Assembly: GCA_023664085.1 (NCBI GenBank)
Contig: JAMPGE010000013.1
Span: forward strand, 1-39,405
Length of the DNA: 39,405 bases
From: Muribaculum sp.
GTDB taxonomy: Bacteria; Bacteroidota; Bacteroidia; Bacteroidales; Muribaculaceae
Reading direction: 5' to 3'
Of the stretch, positions 6,676 through 15,201 are shown piece by piece. The translations under genes were made by a program, and so were the position numbers. The first letter of the stretch is position 1. The number at the start of each line of letters is the position of its first letter. The notes beneath the pieces were generated by a model. That model did not search any database, had not been told where the DNA came from, and saw nothing but the letters and a program-made list of their open reading frames with translations.

Positions 6676-8525
6676 ACTACAGCAGAACCCTCATACTGTC
6701 AGCAATACTGACCACGGCCGGTGCCGTCCCCGCATTCTCTCAGGAACTGCACGAGAATGTAAACGTGGAAGGCACCTATCGTCCCGACATTGTAAAAGCG
6801 GAACGTTTCAACACCTTCCCCGCGCACCGCGCCTACGATATGGAGACCACGCCGCTCGACTTTGACCTGCGTCCGTCGGTGACTCCGTTCAATTCGGAAA
6901 TAGTCGGAATAGGCATCGCAGGCTGGCGCATCTCGCGCACGGCCTCCACCCGCGGATATTTGGATCTAAGCCTCGGATCATGGCTCAACTCCTCACTGAG
7001 TGCCGGCTACCGCGTTATCGATACCCCGAAATCCCGTCTGGATATAAGCCTGCAGCATAATTCCACCTCTCTCTGGAAGGCCAATGCCGATATTTACCCG
7101 AATGAATCGCCCCGATTCAGATACGACGAGAGCCTGGCGGCCCGATATTCGCACGACTTCGCCGGATCCATCCTCGATCTGCAGCTGCAGTATCGCCTCG
7201 GATACTTCAACTACTACTTCTACCGTCCCGTTCAGACCGCCGATCAGGAATCCGCCGGTACAAAGGCCCCTACTCAGACCGTCAACGACATCGCCTTCCG
7301 CGGCGCATGGCATTCCCCGGAATCCGCCAAGGGCAGATGGAACGCGGCCGCGGCTGTGCGTCATCTCTCGCTCCGCTCCCTTTATCTGCCGGGCATCGAC
7401 GGCCTTCTCGCCTTCCGGGGCGACCGTGAAACCCAATTGGACCTCTCCGGAGGTTACTCTCTTAATTGGGACAACGGTTCCGTGATAGGAATCGACGCGG
7501 AAGCCGATCTGTATCTCTACTCCCATCCTGACCGCAATGTTTTCATTGCCGCTCCCGACAATTACGGGCGTGTAGCCTTCACTCCATACTACAGTTTCCG
7601 CAAAAGCGGTCTCAATATCAGTATCGGTGCGGATATCGATCTGAGTTTCAATGCTCCCGGAGCCAATCGCGATTCCCGCTACGGAGTGTTTCACATCGCC
7701 CCCGACGTAAAGGTCGACTGGCAGGCCGGCCCCATGGGAATGTATCTGCAGCTCCTTGGCGGAAGCACTCCCTCCACTCTTGCCTCCCAACTCGATGAAG
7801 ACTACTACGGGATGCCCGCTCTTGCAGCCTGTCAGCCCGTATACACTCCCCTTGACGGCCGCCTTGGATTCGAATTCGGTCCGTTCAGCGGCTTCTCCGC
7901 CGGGTTGCGGCTGGCGTTTCGCACAAGCCGCCACGTGCCTTTCGCAGGTTGGTATCCTTCCCTGTTAAACTACGGCAGCTCAATGTTGCCCTCTCTTTCC
8001 GGGGAATACCCCTCGCTTGAGCCCGATTATTCTTTGAATACGTCGGGACGCAACGTGCATGGCTGGCAGTTCCGCTTGAACGCCGCCTACGCCGCCTCCA
8101 TCTGGAAAGCCGAAGCCGCGGCCGCCTATATGCCTCAAAACGACAAGACCGGATGGGTGGAAGGCATAGACCGCCCCCGCTGGCTCATCTCAGCCAGAGT
8201 GTCGGTGAATCCCGTTTCCCGTCTGCACATCGGCGTAGGATACGAATACAAAGGAGTCAGAGTACTGGATCTGCCCGCTCAAGTCGGATTAATCTACAAC
8301 CGGACTTCACCGCGGGCCACCATAATCAACGGAGACCGCACAAGCGTCATCCCCGTACGTCTGCCGGATCTGACGCTGCTCAACGCCGATGCTTCGTGGC
8401 AATTCTCCGATCGGCTGAGCATCGGTGTGCGCGCCGACAATCTGCTCAACCGTCGCATCCACACCCTCCCGAATCTCCCCACGCCCGGCATCGACATTCA
8501 GGGACGGCTCACATTCAGATTTTAA
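6672..8525 (+). CDS. Outer-membrane beta-barrel, TonB-receptor-like but without a plug
   Basis: This 617-residue protein has a signal peptide ending near A-F-S-Q (residue 24). The rest is dominated by alternating amphipathic strands with aromatic girdles, and it ends in D-N-L-L-N-R-R-I and a terminal R-L-T-F-R-F, a Bam-recognised last strand also seen in TonB-dependent receptors. The N-terminal plug domain (about 130 residues in true receptors) and a recognisable TonB box are absent: after about 70 residues the sequence is already barrel-like. It overlaps the TPR gene by 4 bases, suggesting a TPR-barrel pair. Automatic annotation may call it a TonB-dependent receptor. An energy-coupled transport role seems unlikely without a plug. 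Confidence 0.72.
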   Translation: MNYSRTLILSAILTTAGAVPAFSQELHENVNVEGTYRPDIVKAERFNTFPAHRAYDMETTPLDFDLRPSVTPFNSEIVGIGIAGWRISRTASTRGYLDLSLGSWLNSSLSAGYRVIDTPKSRLDISLQHNSTSLWKANADIYPNESPRFRYDESLAARYSHDFAGSILDLQLQYRLGYFNYYFYRPVQTADQESAGTKAPTQTVNDIAFRGAWHSPESAKGRWNAAAAVRHLSLRSLYLPGIDGLLAFRGDRETQLDLSGGYSLNWDNGSVIGIDAEADLYLYSHPDRNVFIAAPDNYGRVAFTPYYSFRKSGLNISIGADIDLSFNAPGANRDSRYGVFHIAPDVKVDWQAGPMGMYLQLLGGSTPSTLASQLDEDYYGMPALAACQPVYTPLDGRLGFEFGPFSGFSAGLRLAFRTSRHVPFAGWYPSLLNYGSSMLPSLSGEYPSLEPDYSLNTSGRNVHGWQFRLNAAYAASIWKAEAAAAYMPQNDKTGWVEGIDRPRWLISARVSVNPVSRLHIGVGYEYKGVRVLDLPAQVGLIYNRTSPRATIINGDRTSVIPVRLPDLTLLNADASWQFSDRLSIGVRADNLLNRRIHTLPNLPTPGIDIQGRLTFRF

Positions 8526-8568
8526 CTCCAGGCCCTCGGCAAAACAACTCTTTATAACCCTAATATTT

Positions 8569-10122
8569 ATGAAAAAATTCTTTACATTCGCACTCTCCGC
8601 TCTGACTCTTCTGGGCGCAAGTGCCGCTGATCAGACCATCTATCAGAACGGTCAATTATTCGCCGGCGCACAGGCCTACAACTGGTGGAACAGCGGCTTC
8701 AACTTCTCCGAACCCAATCCCGACGGCACCGGTGTGGTGTTCAGCTTCGGCACCGCCGAAGTGGCCACAGGCGGCTCCATGGGCATCTTCAACGACGCAT
8801 CCTCCTGGAGCAACGGCACTCTCAACACCGCCACTCTTTCCTTCGACTGGTATACCGCCTCAACCGGCAAATACACGATCCGCCTCACCGACAACAGCGT
8901 CACCGAAGAAAACTACGTGATTCAGGTGAGCGAGCAGGATCTCAACAAATGGAACTCAGTCAACCTCCTTCTTGCCGAAGCGTTCCCCACAATCGCCCGA
9001 AACTGGAAAGCCTTCAAGGGTGATGGCAAAGGCTACGTATTCTCAGTGATTCAGGAAGACACTCAGGCCGGATCAAAGATCTACTTCAACAATATCGTCT
9101 ACAAGAATATTGACGAGTCATGGAAAGCACCCGCTGCAGAGACCCTTCCGGCTCCCGCTACCGTGCCCGTGCCCACCCGTGACGCCTCCGACGTACTCTC
9201 TTTGCTCAGCGGCTCTTATCCCGGTGCGGTGGCTTTCAATTTTGCCAACTGGGGCTCCCCCACAAAGTATGAGACCCTCACCATCGACAACGCTCCGGTG
9301 GCCTACGTGAAAGACTTCACCTACTTCGGCTGGGAATTCGTAAGCCATCTCGACGCCAGCGGTTACGACACCATGCACGTGGATTACTTCACTCCCAACG
9401 GCACTTCATTCGGATTCACGCCCATCAGCCCCGACCATGAACTCGGACAGGTGATGCCCGTAGTAAAGCAGAACGAATGGAACAGCTACGACATCCCTCT
9501 GAGCACCTTCACCGGTGTGGATTTCGCCGATCTCTTCCAGGTAAAATTCGATAACGGCGGCGGTGCCGAAGGATATATCGCCAACGTATACTTCTATAAA
9601 GAAAACGGCGGCGAAACTCCGGAAAATCCCTCCGAAGCCAAGACATTCAACGGCTCCGTCACCTCGAGCGTGACCCAGACCATGGACGAAGTGGCCAAAG
9701 ACTATCCCTACACTCTGGACTATGCCGTCACCTACAACACCGACCGTACCGTCACCGTTGACGCCACCTACAACTGGCCCGACGGCGAACCTGTGGGCCT
9801 CGTAGCCGGAAGCGTATTCATCAACAACGAACTCAACGACTTCGTGATGGATGGAAACAAACGCACGGTGACCACCGCCGCCACTTACACAGAAGGCGAG
9901 ACTCTCAATCTGAACTTCTATCTGCCCATTGCCTTGGGCGTGGTTGAAACACCTGTCTCCTACGTAGTGGGAAGCTCGTCCGAGTCCACCGGCGTGCAGG
10001 CAATCGAGGCCGTAAACGCTCCCGCCGAATACTACAATCTCCAGGGCGTAAAGGTAAACCGTCCGCAGAAGGGCATCTACATTATGCGCCAAGGCAACAA
10101 AGCCGTCAAAGTGATCCTCTGA
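8569..10122 (+). CDS. Secreted protein with T9SS-type C-terminal tail
   Basis: This 517-residue protein has a clear signal peptide (M-K-K-F-F-T-F-A-L-S-A-L, cleavage near A-S-A-A). The middle has beta-rich segments rich in aromatics, Asn and Gly, including N-W-W-N-S-G-F and F-G-W-E-F-V, suggestive of carbohydrate-binding-like jelly-roll modules; this is a fold guess only. The C-terminus Y-Y-N-L-Q-G-V-K-V then G-I-Y-I-M-R-Q-G-N-K-A-V-K-V-I-L is a typical type A sorting domain for T9SS export. The ATG at 8569 is chosen over the longer frame from 8425, which would run through the preceding gene and lack a signal peptide at its start. It lies 43 bases after the barrel gene and is followed by a strong terminator. 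I do not recognise the ligand or enzyme activity. Confidence 0.8.
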   Translation: MKKFFTFALSALTLLGASAADQTIYQNGQLFAGAQAYNWWNSGFNFSEPNPDGTGVVFSFGTAEVATGGSMGIFNDASSWSNGTLNTATLSFDWYTASTGKYTIRLTDNSVTEENYVIQVSEQDLNKWNSVNLLLAEAFPTIARNWKAFKGDGKGYVFSVIQEDTQAGSKIYFNNIVYKNIDESWKAPAAETLPAPATVPVPTRDASDVLSLLSGSYPGAVAFNFANWGSPTKYETLTIDNAPVAYVKDFTYFGWEFVSHLDASGYDTMHVDYFTPNGTSFGFTPISPDHELGQVMPVVKQNEWNSYDIPLSTFTGVDFADLFQVKFDNGGGAEGYIANVYFYKENGGETPENPSEAKTFNGSVTSSVTQTMDEVAKDYPYTLDYAVTYNTDRTVTVDATYNWPDGEPVGLVAGSVFINNELNDFVMDGNKRTVTTAATYTEGETLNLNFYLPIALGVVETPVSYVVGSSSESTGVQAIEAVNAPAEYYNLQGVKVNRPQKGIYIMRQGNKAVKVIL

Positions 10123-10152
10123 CCGGGAATTGATTTCCCAAGCCAACAATAT

Positions 10153-10192
10153 CCCGCCCCGTAAGACCGTTATGGGGCGGGTCGCTTTTATT
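10153..10192 (+). terminator. Intrinsic terminator of the 2098-10122 gene group
   Basis: CCCGCCCC (10153-10160) pairs with GGGGCGGG (10174-10181), followed by TCGCTTTTATTT. Confidence 0.8.
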
Positions 10193-10207
10193 TCCGAAGA
10201 TTGCCCA

Positions 10208-10239
10208 TTTGTATGAGTGGAGATAATTGATTAAATTTG
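10208..10239 (+). promoter_or_regulatory. Promoter with long leader
   Basis: TTTG (10208-10211), a 20-bp spacer and TAAATTTG (10232-10239) form a consensus promoter. Transcription would start near 10246, leaving an untranslated leader of about 160 nt before the ATG at 10407. The leader contains inverted segments, such as CCGTAAAATTTTTCGG near 10249-10264, and several CCGG blocks at 10312-10346. Confidence 0.7.
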
Positions 10240-10406
10240 CACACGTTCCGTAAAATTTTTCGGGACAAAATTGCAAAAGGGCGGCTCAGACGTTATATAT
10301 TACAGACAGGTCCGGATAAAGCGGCCTATGCCGGAGAAACCGGAGTCTGAATCAACCGCCGCATTCTTCACGATGGAATCTTTGCAGGCTTCAAAAAAAG
10401 TCAGAT

Positions 10407-10937
10407 ATGAGCAAAACTACATTCAACATTATCTATACCAATGAAGATGACCGTGCCTACGGACTGGCAGGCATGGCAATATCCATAGCCTCTCTGGATG
10501 CCATGGACCGCATCTCGGAAGTGAGTCTGGATGCCGAAGGACCGATGGTGACTTTCAGCCACGACTTCTACTTCAGCGGCAGTCCGTCGGTTTCACCCAA
10601 GGCTACGTGGAACAATCTTATCCGCAATTTCCATCTCACCACGTCGATGGTGATAGGCAATCTTATGGCCCGCTCGCTTGTACGTCTGGGCACGGAAGTG
10701 CCGGTGGAGGCAATGACGCGGGTGCGCGACGCCGTAGTGGAGGAAGGTCGCGATTCATGCGCTCTGGAAGAGGATGAATCCACCCGGTTGCTCCAACGGG
10801 CCGTGATGCGCGCCAACCGCATTTTCATGAATCCGCGCATTCATCCCGCGGTGAAGGAACTGGCCGCCGAGATCTCCCGCCGCCGCCGTTTGAGCGGCCG
10901 CGAACTTGAGGAGCTCCTGTCGCTGCTCCAATTCTGA
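10407..10937 (+). CDS. Conserved-looking hypothetical protein, 176 residues
   Basis: I do not recognise this family. The protein is cytoplasmic (no signal peptide, no membrane span). The N-terminal half mixes strand and helix (T-F-N-I-I-Y-T-N-E-D-D-R-A-Y-G-L-A-G-M-A). The C-terminal half is helical, acidic then very basic: R-R-R-R near residue 160, then E-L-E-E-L-L-S-L-L, compatible with a small regulator or adaptor. A good promoter precedes it and the start has no Shine-Dalgarno sequence. The GT90 gene follows after 85 bases that include a 10-bp tandem repeat, so the two may share a transcript. Third-position bias and GC content look like those of the surrounding genes, supporting a real gene. 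Confidence 0.7.
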   Translation: MSKTTFNIIYTNEDDRAYGLAGMAISIASLDAMDRISEVSLDAEGPMVTFSHDFYFSGSPSVSPKATWNNLIRNFHLTTSMVIGNLMARSLVRLGTEVPVEAMTRVRDAVVEEGRDSCALEEDESTRLLQRAVMRANRIFMNPRIHPAVKELAAEISRRRRLSGRELEELLSLLQF

Positions 10938-10950
10938 TCCAATCGCTATA

Positions 10951-11009
10951 AATCCCGATGCTTCCCGATTCATCCCGATAAATCCCGTCAAATCCCGATT
11001 TATCGCGAT
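10951..11009 (+). repeat. 10-bp tandem repeat before the GT90 start
   Basis: Six consecutive units fit NNNTCCCGAT at exact 10-base steps (10951, 10961, 10971, 10981, 10991, 11001). The fourth ends in GTC and the last reads TCGCGAT. The ATG at 11008 is formed by the end of the last unit. Confidence 0.85.
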
Positions 11010-11022
11010 GCCGCCCACTACT

Positions 11023-11976
11023 ATGTCGAAAAGAAGAAAACGCGGCAAGCAACTGCCGTTTATATATTATCTCAAAGGGGCTCTCAGGAGGATGATTCCC
11101 CGCCCGGTAAGAAGCCTTCAGAAGCGACTGCTGCTGCACGGTTGGGAAAAGCGCCCGGACGCCGATTATATACGCTCCCGTCGCGACTTTTATTGCCGTC
11201 GCTCTTTCGTCGAATCGCCGCTATCTATCAGCGCCCGCGACGTGGAGCGGCTTAAATGCCCCTCTTCCTACATCGTGGATATGCAGCGCTACCTTCGCGC
11301 ATACCCCCTCTCCACCCGCATCAACTACCGTCCCGGCGACACTAAGGTGCACGAGAATCCCGAAGTGCCTACCCTCATCCGCTCGCGCCGCATCGACAGC
11401 CTGACTGATAACGGCGTGCTTCTGAAGCTTAACCACCGCAGGCATTTCCTGCGCCCGGTGGATCCCATACCTTTTGCCAGAAAAAAGCCCCTGCTCTTCT
11501 TCCGCGGCGAAATGGAGGGTAAACCCCGGCGTCAACGTTTTCTTGAAATGTGGAAGGATTCGGAAGTGATGGATATAGGCGACACCAACCGCCCGTGGGA
11601 CCGTCCGGGCCACAAGCATCCCGTGGCCCTCACCGACCACTTCGACTATCAGTTTATCCTGTCTCTCGAGGGCAACGATGTAGCCACGGCCCTGCAATGG
11701 ATCATGGCCAGCAACTGCGTGCCCGTGATGCACAGGCCCACCGTGGAAAGCTGGCTGATGCACTCCCGCATGATTCCCGGCGTGCATTATATTGAGATAG
11801 CCGAGGATTATTCTGACGTGGAAGAGAAAATAAAATATTACATCTCCCATCCCGAGGAAGCGGAAAAAATCTCTGAGGAGTCCCGCAAATGGGCCGAACA
11901 ATTCTTCGACACGCGCCGCGAATCCATCATCTCCTACCTCGTGCTCGACAAATACCTCTCCGGGAATCAGGAATAA
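11023..11976 (+). CDS. Glycosyltransferase family 90 (CAP10/LPS core type)
   Basis: This 317-residue protein has the conserved C-terminal part of GT90: S-L-E-G-N-D-V-A-T-A-L-Q-W-I-M-A-S-N-C-V-P-V-M, preceded by L-L-F-F-R-G-E. Bacterial members add sugars, often xylose or related pentoses/hexoses, to lipopolysaccharide or capsule. The N-terminus is strongly basic (M-S-K-R-R-K-R-G-K) and probably contacts the inner membrane. ATG 11023 is preferred; ATG 11008 (322 residues) begins in the 10-bp repeat, and the frame open from 10906 would translate through that repeat. The stop codon lies within a 7-bp tandem repeat. With GT9 nearby it suggests surface glycan work, but the acceptor is unknown. Confidence 0.8.
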   Translation: MSKRRKRGKQLPFIYYLKGALRRMIPRPVRSLQKRLLLHGWEKRPDADYIRSRRDFYCRRSFVESPLSISARDVERLKCPSSYIVDMQRYLRAYPLSTRINYRPGDTKVHENPEVPTLIRSRRIDSLTDNGVLLKLNHRRHFLRPVDPIPFARKKPLLFFRGEMEGKPRRQRFLEMWKDSEVMDIGDTNRPWDRPGHKHPVALTDHFDYQFILSLEGNDVATALQWIMASNCVPVMHRPTVESWLMHSRMIPGVHYIEIAEDYSDVEEKIKYYISHPEEAEKISEESRKWAEQFFDTRRESIISYLVLDKYLSGNQE

Positions 11977-12004
11977 GGAATCAGGAATCAGAAATCAGAA
12001 ATCT
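11963..12004 (+). repeat. Heptamer repeat (GGAATCA)n over the GT90 stop codon
   Basis: Six consecutive 7-bp units run from 11963 to 12004: GGAATCA, GGAATAA, GGAATCA, GGAATCA, GAAATCA, GAAATCT. The TAA stop of the GT90 gene (11974-11976) is the end of the second unit. Confidence 0.9.
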
Positions 12005-12009
12005 ATATC

Positions 12010-12246
12010 ATTAGCCCCATCCGGCCCATTGGGCTCATTAGGCCCATCAGGCCCATTCGGCCCATCAGCCCCATCAGGCCCATCAGGCCCATTCGGTCCA
12101 TCCGGTCCATTGGGCTCATAAGGCCCATTAGGCTCATTAGGCCCATCCGGCCCATTGGGCTCATTAGGCCCATTAGCCCCATCCGGCCCATTGGCCCCAT
12201 CAGCCCCATCCGGCCCATCAGGCCCATCAGGCTCATTGGGCCGCAT
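12010..12246. repeat. 9-bp minisatellite between convergent genes
   Basis: About 26 units of a 9-bp motif, consensus GGCCCATCA on the plus strand with substitutions at a few positions. It begins right after the heptamer repeat and runs over the stop codon of the minus-strand SDR gene (12233-12235). Read on the minus strand, one frame gives Gly-Pro-Asp/Asn triplets and another Met-Gly-Leu triplets. Short self-complementary segments such as GCCCATTGGGC could form hairpins. Confidence 0.9.
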
Positions 12247-13705
12247 CCGGTTCATCGGGGTCGTGGCTTGCGTACCAGATCTGGGCAAGGTAGCGATTGC
12301 GTCGCGCCTCGGCGCCATATCGCCAGGGTGACGGCAGGCAGTGTTCACACCAGTGGCCTCCCCACAGCACCATGGCCGGTGAGGATTTGAATTTGTGGCC
12401 GAAAGCACATTCCCATTCAAGAGGCGTGTGGGCATCTCCCGTCCGCATATTTTCCGACAGGCATTTTCCCCCGCGGAATTCAGCTGCCCCACGCATATCG
12501 TTTATATCCCATAGCGAGGGATCTTTGCTTTCGTCGTAGCCATGGGAGATGGTGCGGGGTTCGTCAGACGGGCGCGACACGTCTGTATCTTTCCATTTCC
12601 TCTTCTCTCCGGGCCGAATATCCGTATTGCCGAAATATACCTTGATCTGCTCCTCACACTCCGGGTGAGAGGCCCAGTAAAGCGGCCCGCGGTCCTTCTT
12701 CATGGCCACACTCCGCATGAAAGCCTTCATGGCTGCCGCCGGCACTATCGGAGCCAGTGAGAAATACCAAGGCAGGGTGCGTGTCATACGCCGGAAGTAT
12801 TCATCAGAAGAGATATTTTCCCGGAAATGAAGTATCTCCTCCAATCTGTCGGAATCCATATACCATTCGCCGTGAAAATTGCGGGTGGTGAACCAGTCGG
12901 GGTCAAAGAGTTTTTCAGGGGGCGGACATTTCAAAGCCTTCAGGAGACGGCATTCGAATTCGTAATTGGAGAAACGGAAGTGAGCGCCGCTGCCCACATT
13001 GTAGAATTTTCGCCAGAAAGATTCGGGCACGGAGTCTTCGCATACCGCTGTCATGAGGCGTGCGGAGTCTTCGAGTGTGGTCCATTCGAGCACACCGCGC
13101 AGGGGCACGTGGAAAGCGGTGGGATCCGTAGCCTTCATCAGCAGTCCGGCATGGAGCACCCCGCTCTGGCGCAGGCTGACCCAGCGTCGCAGTCCGCTTT
13201 CGGCAAAAATACGCTCCGCCAATATCTTTGAAAGACCGTAGAAATCACCTACGGCACACATGATCGGATCGCCCGTGCGTCCCCAATGATAAGGATCGTT
13301 GCGGCAGGATGTCTGCGACACGGATCCTACGTATACCACCTTTATCCGGTCGGCATCGGGGCGGGCTTTCACGGCCGCCACAATGTTTTTAGCCGCTGAA
13401 GTATTCACCCTCATGGTGGCTTCGGGATAAGCATCGGCGGCAGGCGACACCATCCCGCCCATATGGAGCACTATCATGGCGTCGCCCAGAGCGCGGGCCA
13501 CGTCCCCGGGGTCCGTAAGGTCTCCCCACGCCACTTCCACGTTTCCTTTTTTCACAAAAGGAGCGAGTTTTTTTTGGTTTTTCTTCGACGGGCGGGCAAG
13601 TACCCTGACACAGTATTTCGACGGTGTCTCACACATGCGGGCGAGTGTGGCCATACCCATGAGGCCGGTGCCTCCGGTGACAAATACTTTTATCGGCTTG
13701 TCCAT
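12233..13705 (-). CDS. NAD-dependent epimerase/dehydratase (extended SDR) with C-terminal zinc-finger-like tail
   Basis: This 490-residue protein has an N-terminal Rossmann domain with V-T-G-G-T-G-L-M-G (residues 9-17) and the catalytic pair Y156-G-L-S-K160. The family acts on nucleotide sugars or related hydroxy compounds using NAD(P). After about residue 400 comes a segment unusual for an SDR: C415, then C433-A-F-G-H437 and C453-E-H-C456 around a conserved-looking W-x-C-x-x-G-H-x-F pattern. This resembles treble-clef zinc ribbons and probably binds one zinc. The start is 10 bases from the NhaD stop, so the two are co-transcribed. The C-terminal codons already resemble the 9-bp repeat that follows. 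Substrate unknown. Confidence 0.78.
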   Translation of the reverse strand: MDKPIKVFVTGGTGLMGMATLARMCETPSKYCVRVLARPSKKNQKKLAPFVKKGNVEVAWGDLTDPGDVARALGDAMIVLHMGGMVSPAADAYPEATMRVNTSAAKNIVAAVKARPDADRIKVVYVGSVSQTSCRNDPYHWGRTGDPIMCAVGDFYGLSKILAERIFAESGLRRWVSLRQSGVLHAGLLMKATDPTAFHVPLRGVLEWTTLEDSARLMTAVCEDSVPESFWRKFYNVGSGAHFRFSNYEFECRLLKALKCPPPEKLFDPDWFTTRNFHGEWYMDSDRLEEILHFRENISSDEYFRRMTRTLPWYFSLAPIVPAAAMKAFMRSVAMKKDRGPLYWASHPECEEQIKVYFGNTDIRPGEKRKWKDTDVSRPSDEPRTISHGYDESKDPSLWDINDMRGAAEFRGGKCLSENMRTGDAHTPLEWECAFGHKFKSSPAMVLWGGHWCEHCLPSPWRYGAEARRNRYLAQIWYASHDPDEPDAAQ

Positions 13706-13715
13706 GAGACAGGGG

Positions 13716-15113
13716 TCATCGACCCATTACAATGTGTTCGGCCAGATATACGCCCACACCGCAAAGGTAGCCTATGAGGGCGAGCCAGGAGAAACGCTTG
13801 AGATACCATCCGAAACTGATTTTCTCGAGGCCCATGGCGATCACGCCGGCGGCCGAGCCGATGATCAGCACGCTGCCGCCCACTCCGGCACAGTAGGAGA
13901 GGAGCTCCCAGAAGGTGCCGTCTACCACAAAGTTGGCGGCATATCCGGTGGCGCCCGGATCCTCTACTGGATACATACCCATCACACCGGCCACAAGGGG
14001 CACATTGTCCACGATCGAACTGCAAATGCCCAGCACTGTATCGATAATGTATACGTTGTGGATACCTTCGTCGAGACTCGTGGCCAGCCAGGCGAGCACA
14101 CCGGTGGACTGAAGCACTGCCACGGCCATAAGGATGCCGAGGAAGAAGAGGATAGAAGACATGTCGATGCGCGAAATTACGCGGGGTATGCGGTGCTCCT
14201 TGGCTTTTTCCACACGTTTGCGGTTGTAGAATATCTCTGTGTAGATCCAAAGGATACCGAGCACGAGCAGCATCCCTACGAAGGGAGGCAGATGGGTGAT
14301 GGTCTTGAAAACGGGGACGAAGATCAGTCCGCCCACGCCGAGGAAGAACATCGTGTTGCGCTCCGCATCGGTAATGAAAGTGTCGATCACGGGCTGCTTT
14401 TCGATCGGCGGAAGATCACCCTTGAGCATTTTTGATACGAATAGCAGGGGCACCACCATCGACACAATACTGGGCAGCAATACGTATCCCACCAGGGCCT
14501 GGGCCGTGACGTTGCCCTTCACCCAAAGCATAATGGTGGTCACGTCGCCGATGGGCGACCATGCGCCGCCGCTGTTGGCGGCTATCACTATCGCGCCTAC
14601 GTATAGCCACCGCTCGCGCTGGTCGGATATAAGCTTGCGCAAAAGCATTATCATCACTATGGTAGTGGTGAGATTGTCGAGAATGGCAGACATGAAGAAG
14701 GTAGTGAAACAGATGGTCCACAGAAGGCTTCGCTTGTTGCGTGTGGTGATTCTGTCGGTGATGATGCGGAATCCGCCGTGGATGTCCACAAGCTCTACGA
14801 TCGACATTGCGCCGATGAGGAAAAACAGCGTCTGGGTGATATCGCCCAAATGCTCGATTATATCCACGTCGAGAATATACTGGAGCGTCTGATGGGCTTT
14901 TCCCTCATTTGCAAGGGCCGGATGCTCGGCAAGATAAGCAGCGAATTTTTCCGGCTGATAAGCGGGCACCAATGCCTCGGAGGCAAATGCATACACTATC
15001 CAGAGAAGCATGCCGAGCACAAGGGCCGAGGCGGTTTTGTCAATTTTGAGCGGATGCTCAAGGGCTATGCACAGATAGCCGATTACGAAAATCAGAAGTA
15101 GAATGGAAGTCAT
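13716..15113 (-). CDS. nhaD: Na+/H+ antiporter NhaD family
   Basis: This 465-residue integral membrane protein has about 11-12 hydrophobic helices. The motif N-S-G-G-A-W-S-P-I-G-D-V-T-T-I-M-L-W and N-L-T-T-T-I-V-M-I-M are characteristic of NhaD in the ArsB/NhaD (ion transporter) superfamily, which exports Na+ (or Li+) in exchange for protons across the inner membrane. The ATG at 15113 is chosen. The frame also opens at a TTG (15122) and a GTG (15119), which would add only three residues. It is the first gene of a two-gene unit with the SDR gene, behind a minus-strand -7 box at 15202-15209. Confidence 0.88.
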   Translation of the reverse strand: MTSILLLIFVIGYLCIALEHPLKIDKTASALVLGMLLWIVYAFASEALVPAYQPEKFAAYLAEHPALANEGKAHQTLQYILDVDIIEHLGDITQTLFFLIGAMSIVELVDIHGGFRIITDRITTRNKRSLLWTICFTTFFMSAILDNLTTTIVMIMLLRKLISDQRERWLYVGAIVIAANSGGAWSPIGDVTTIMLWVKGNVTAQALVGYVLLPSIVSMVVPLLFVSKMLKGDLPPIEKQPVIDTFITDAERNTMFFLGVGGLIFVPVFKTITHLPPFVGMLLVLGILWIYTEIFYNRKRVEKAKEHRIPRVISRIDMSSILFFLGILMAVAVLQSTGVLAWLATSLDEGIHNVYIIDTVLGICSSIVDNVPLVAGVMGMYPVEDPGATGYAANFVVDGTFWELLSYCAGVGGSVLIIGSAAGVIAMGLEKISFGWYLKRFSWLALIGYLCGVGVYLAEHIVMGR

Positions 15114-15201
15114 GTCCACCAAAAAGTCTTATAGGCTGATATAAATAATTAAAATTGTGAAAACTTCTGCGCCGCGGCAGGGGGCTACAGGAGTCTGGCG
15201 C

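Noticed and set aside
6672..8525. Full TonB-dependent receptor
   Set aside because: There is no plug domain or clear TonB box; only the barrel and last-strand features match.
12003..12236. Minus-strand ORF of Met-Gly-Leu triplets with ATGA overlap
   Set aside because: It consists entirely of the 9-bp repeat; the ATGA overlap arises from the repeat sequence.
11995..12492. Minus-strand 165-residue ORF with collagen-like repeats as a gene
   Set aside because: Its first half overlaps the SDR gene in another frame and no start signal is seen; kept only as a frameshift possibility.
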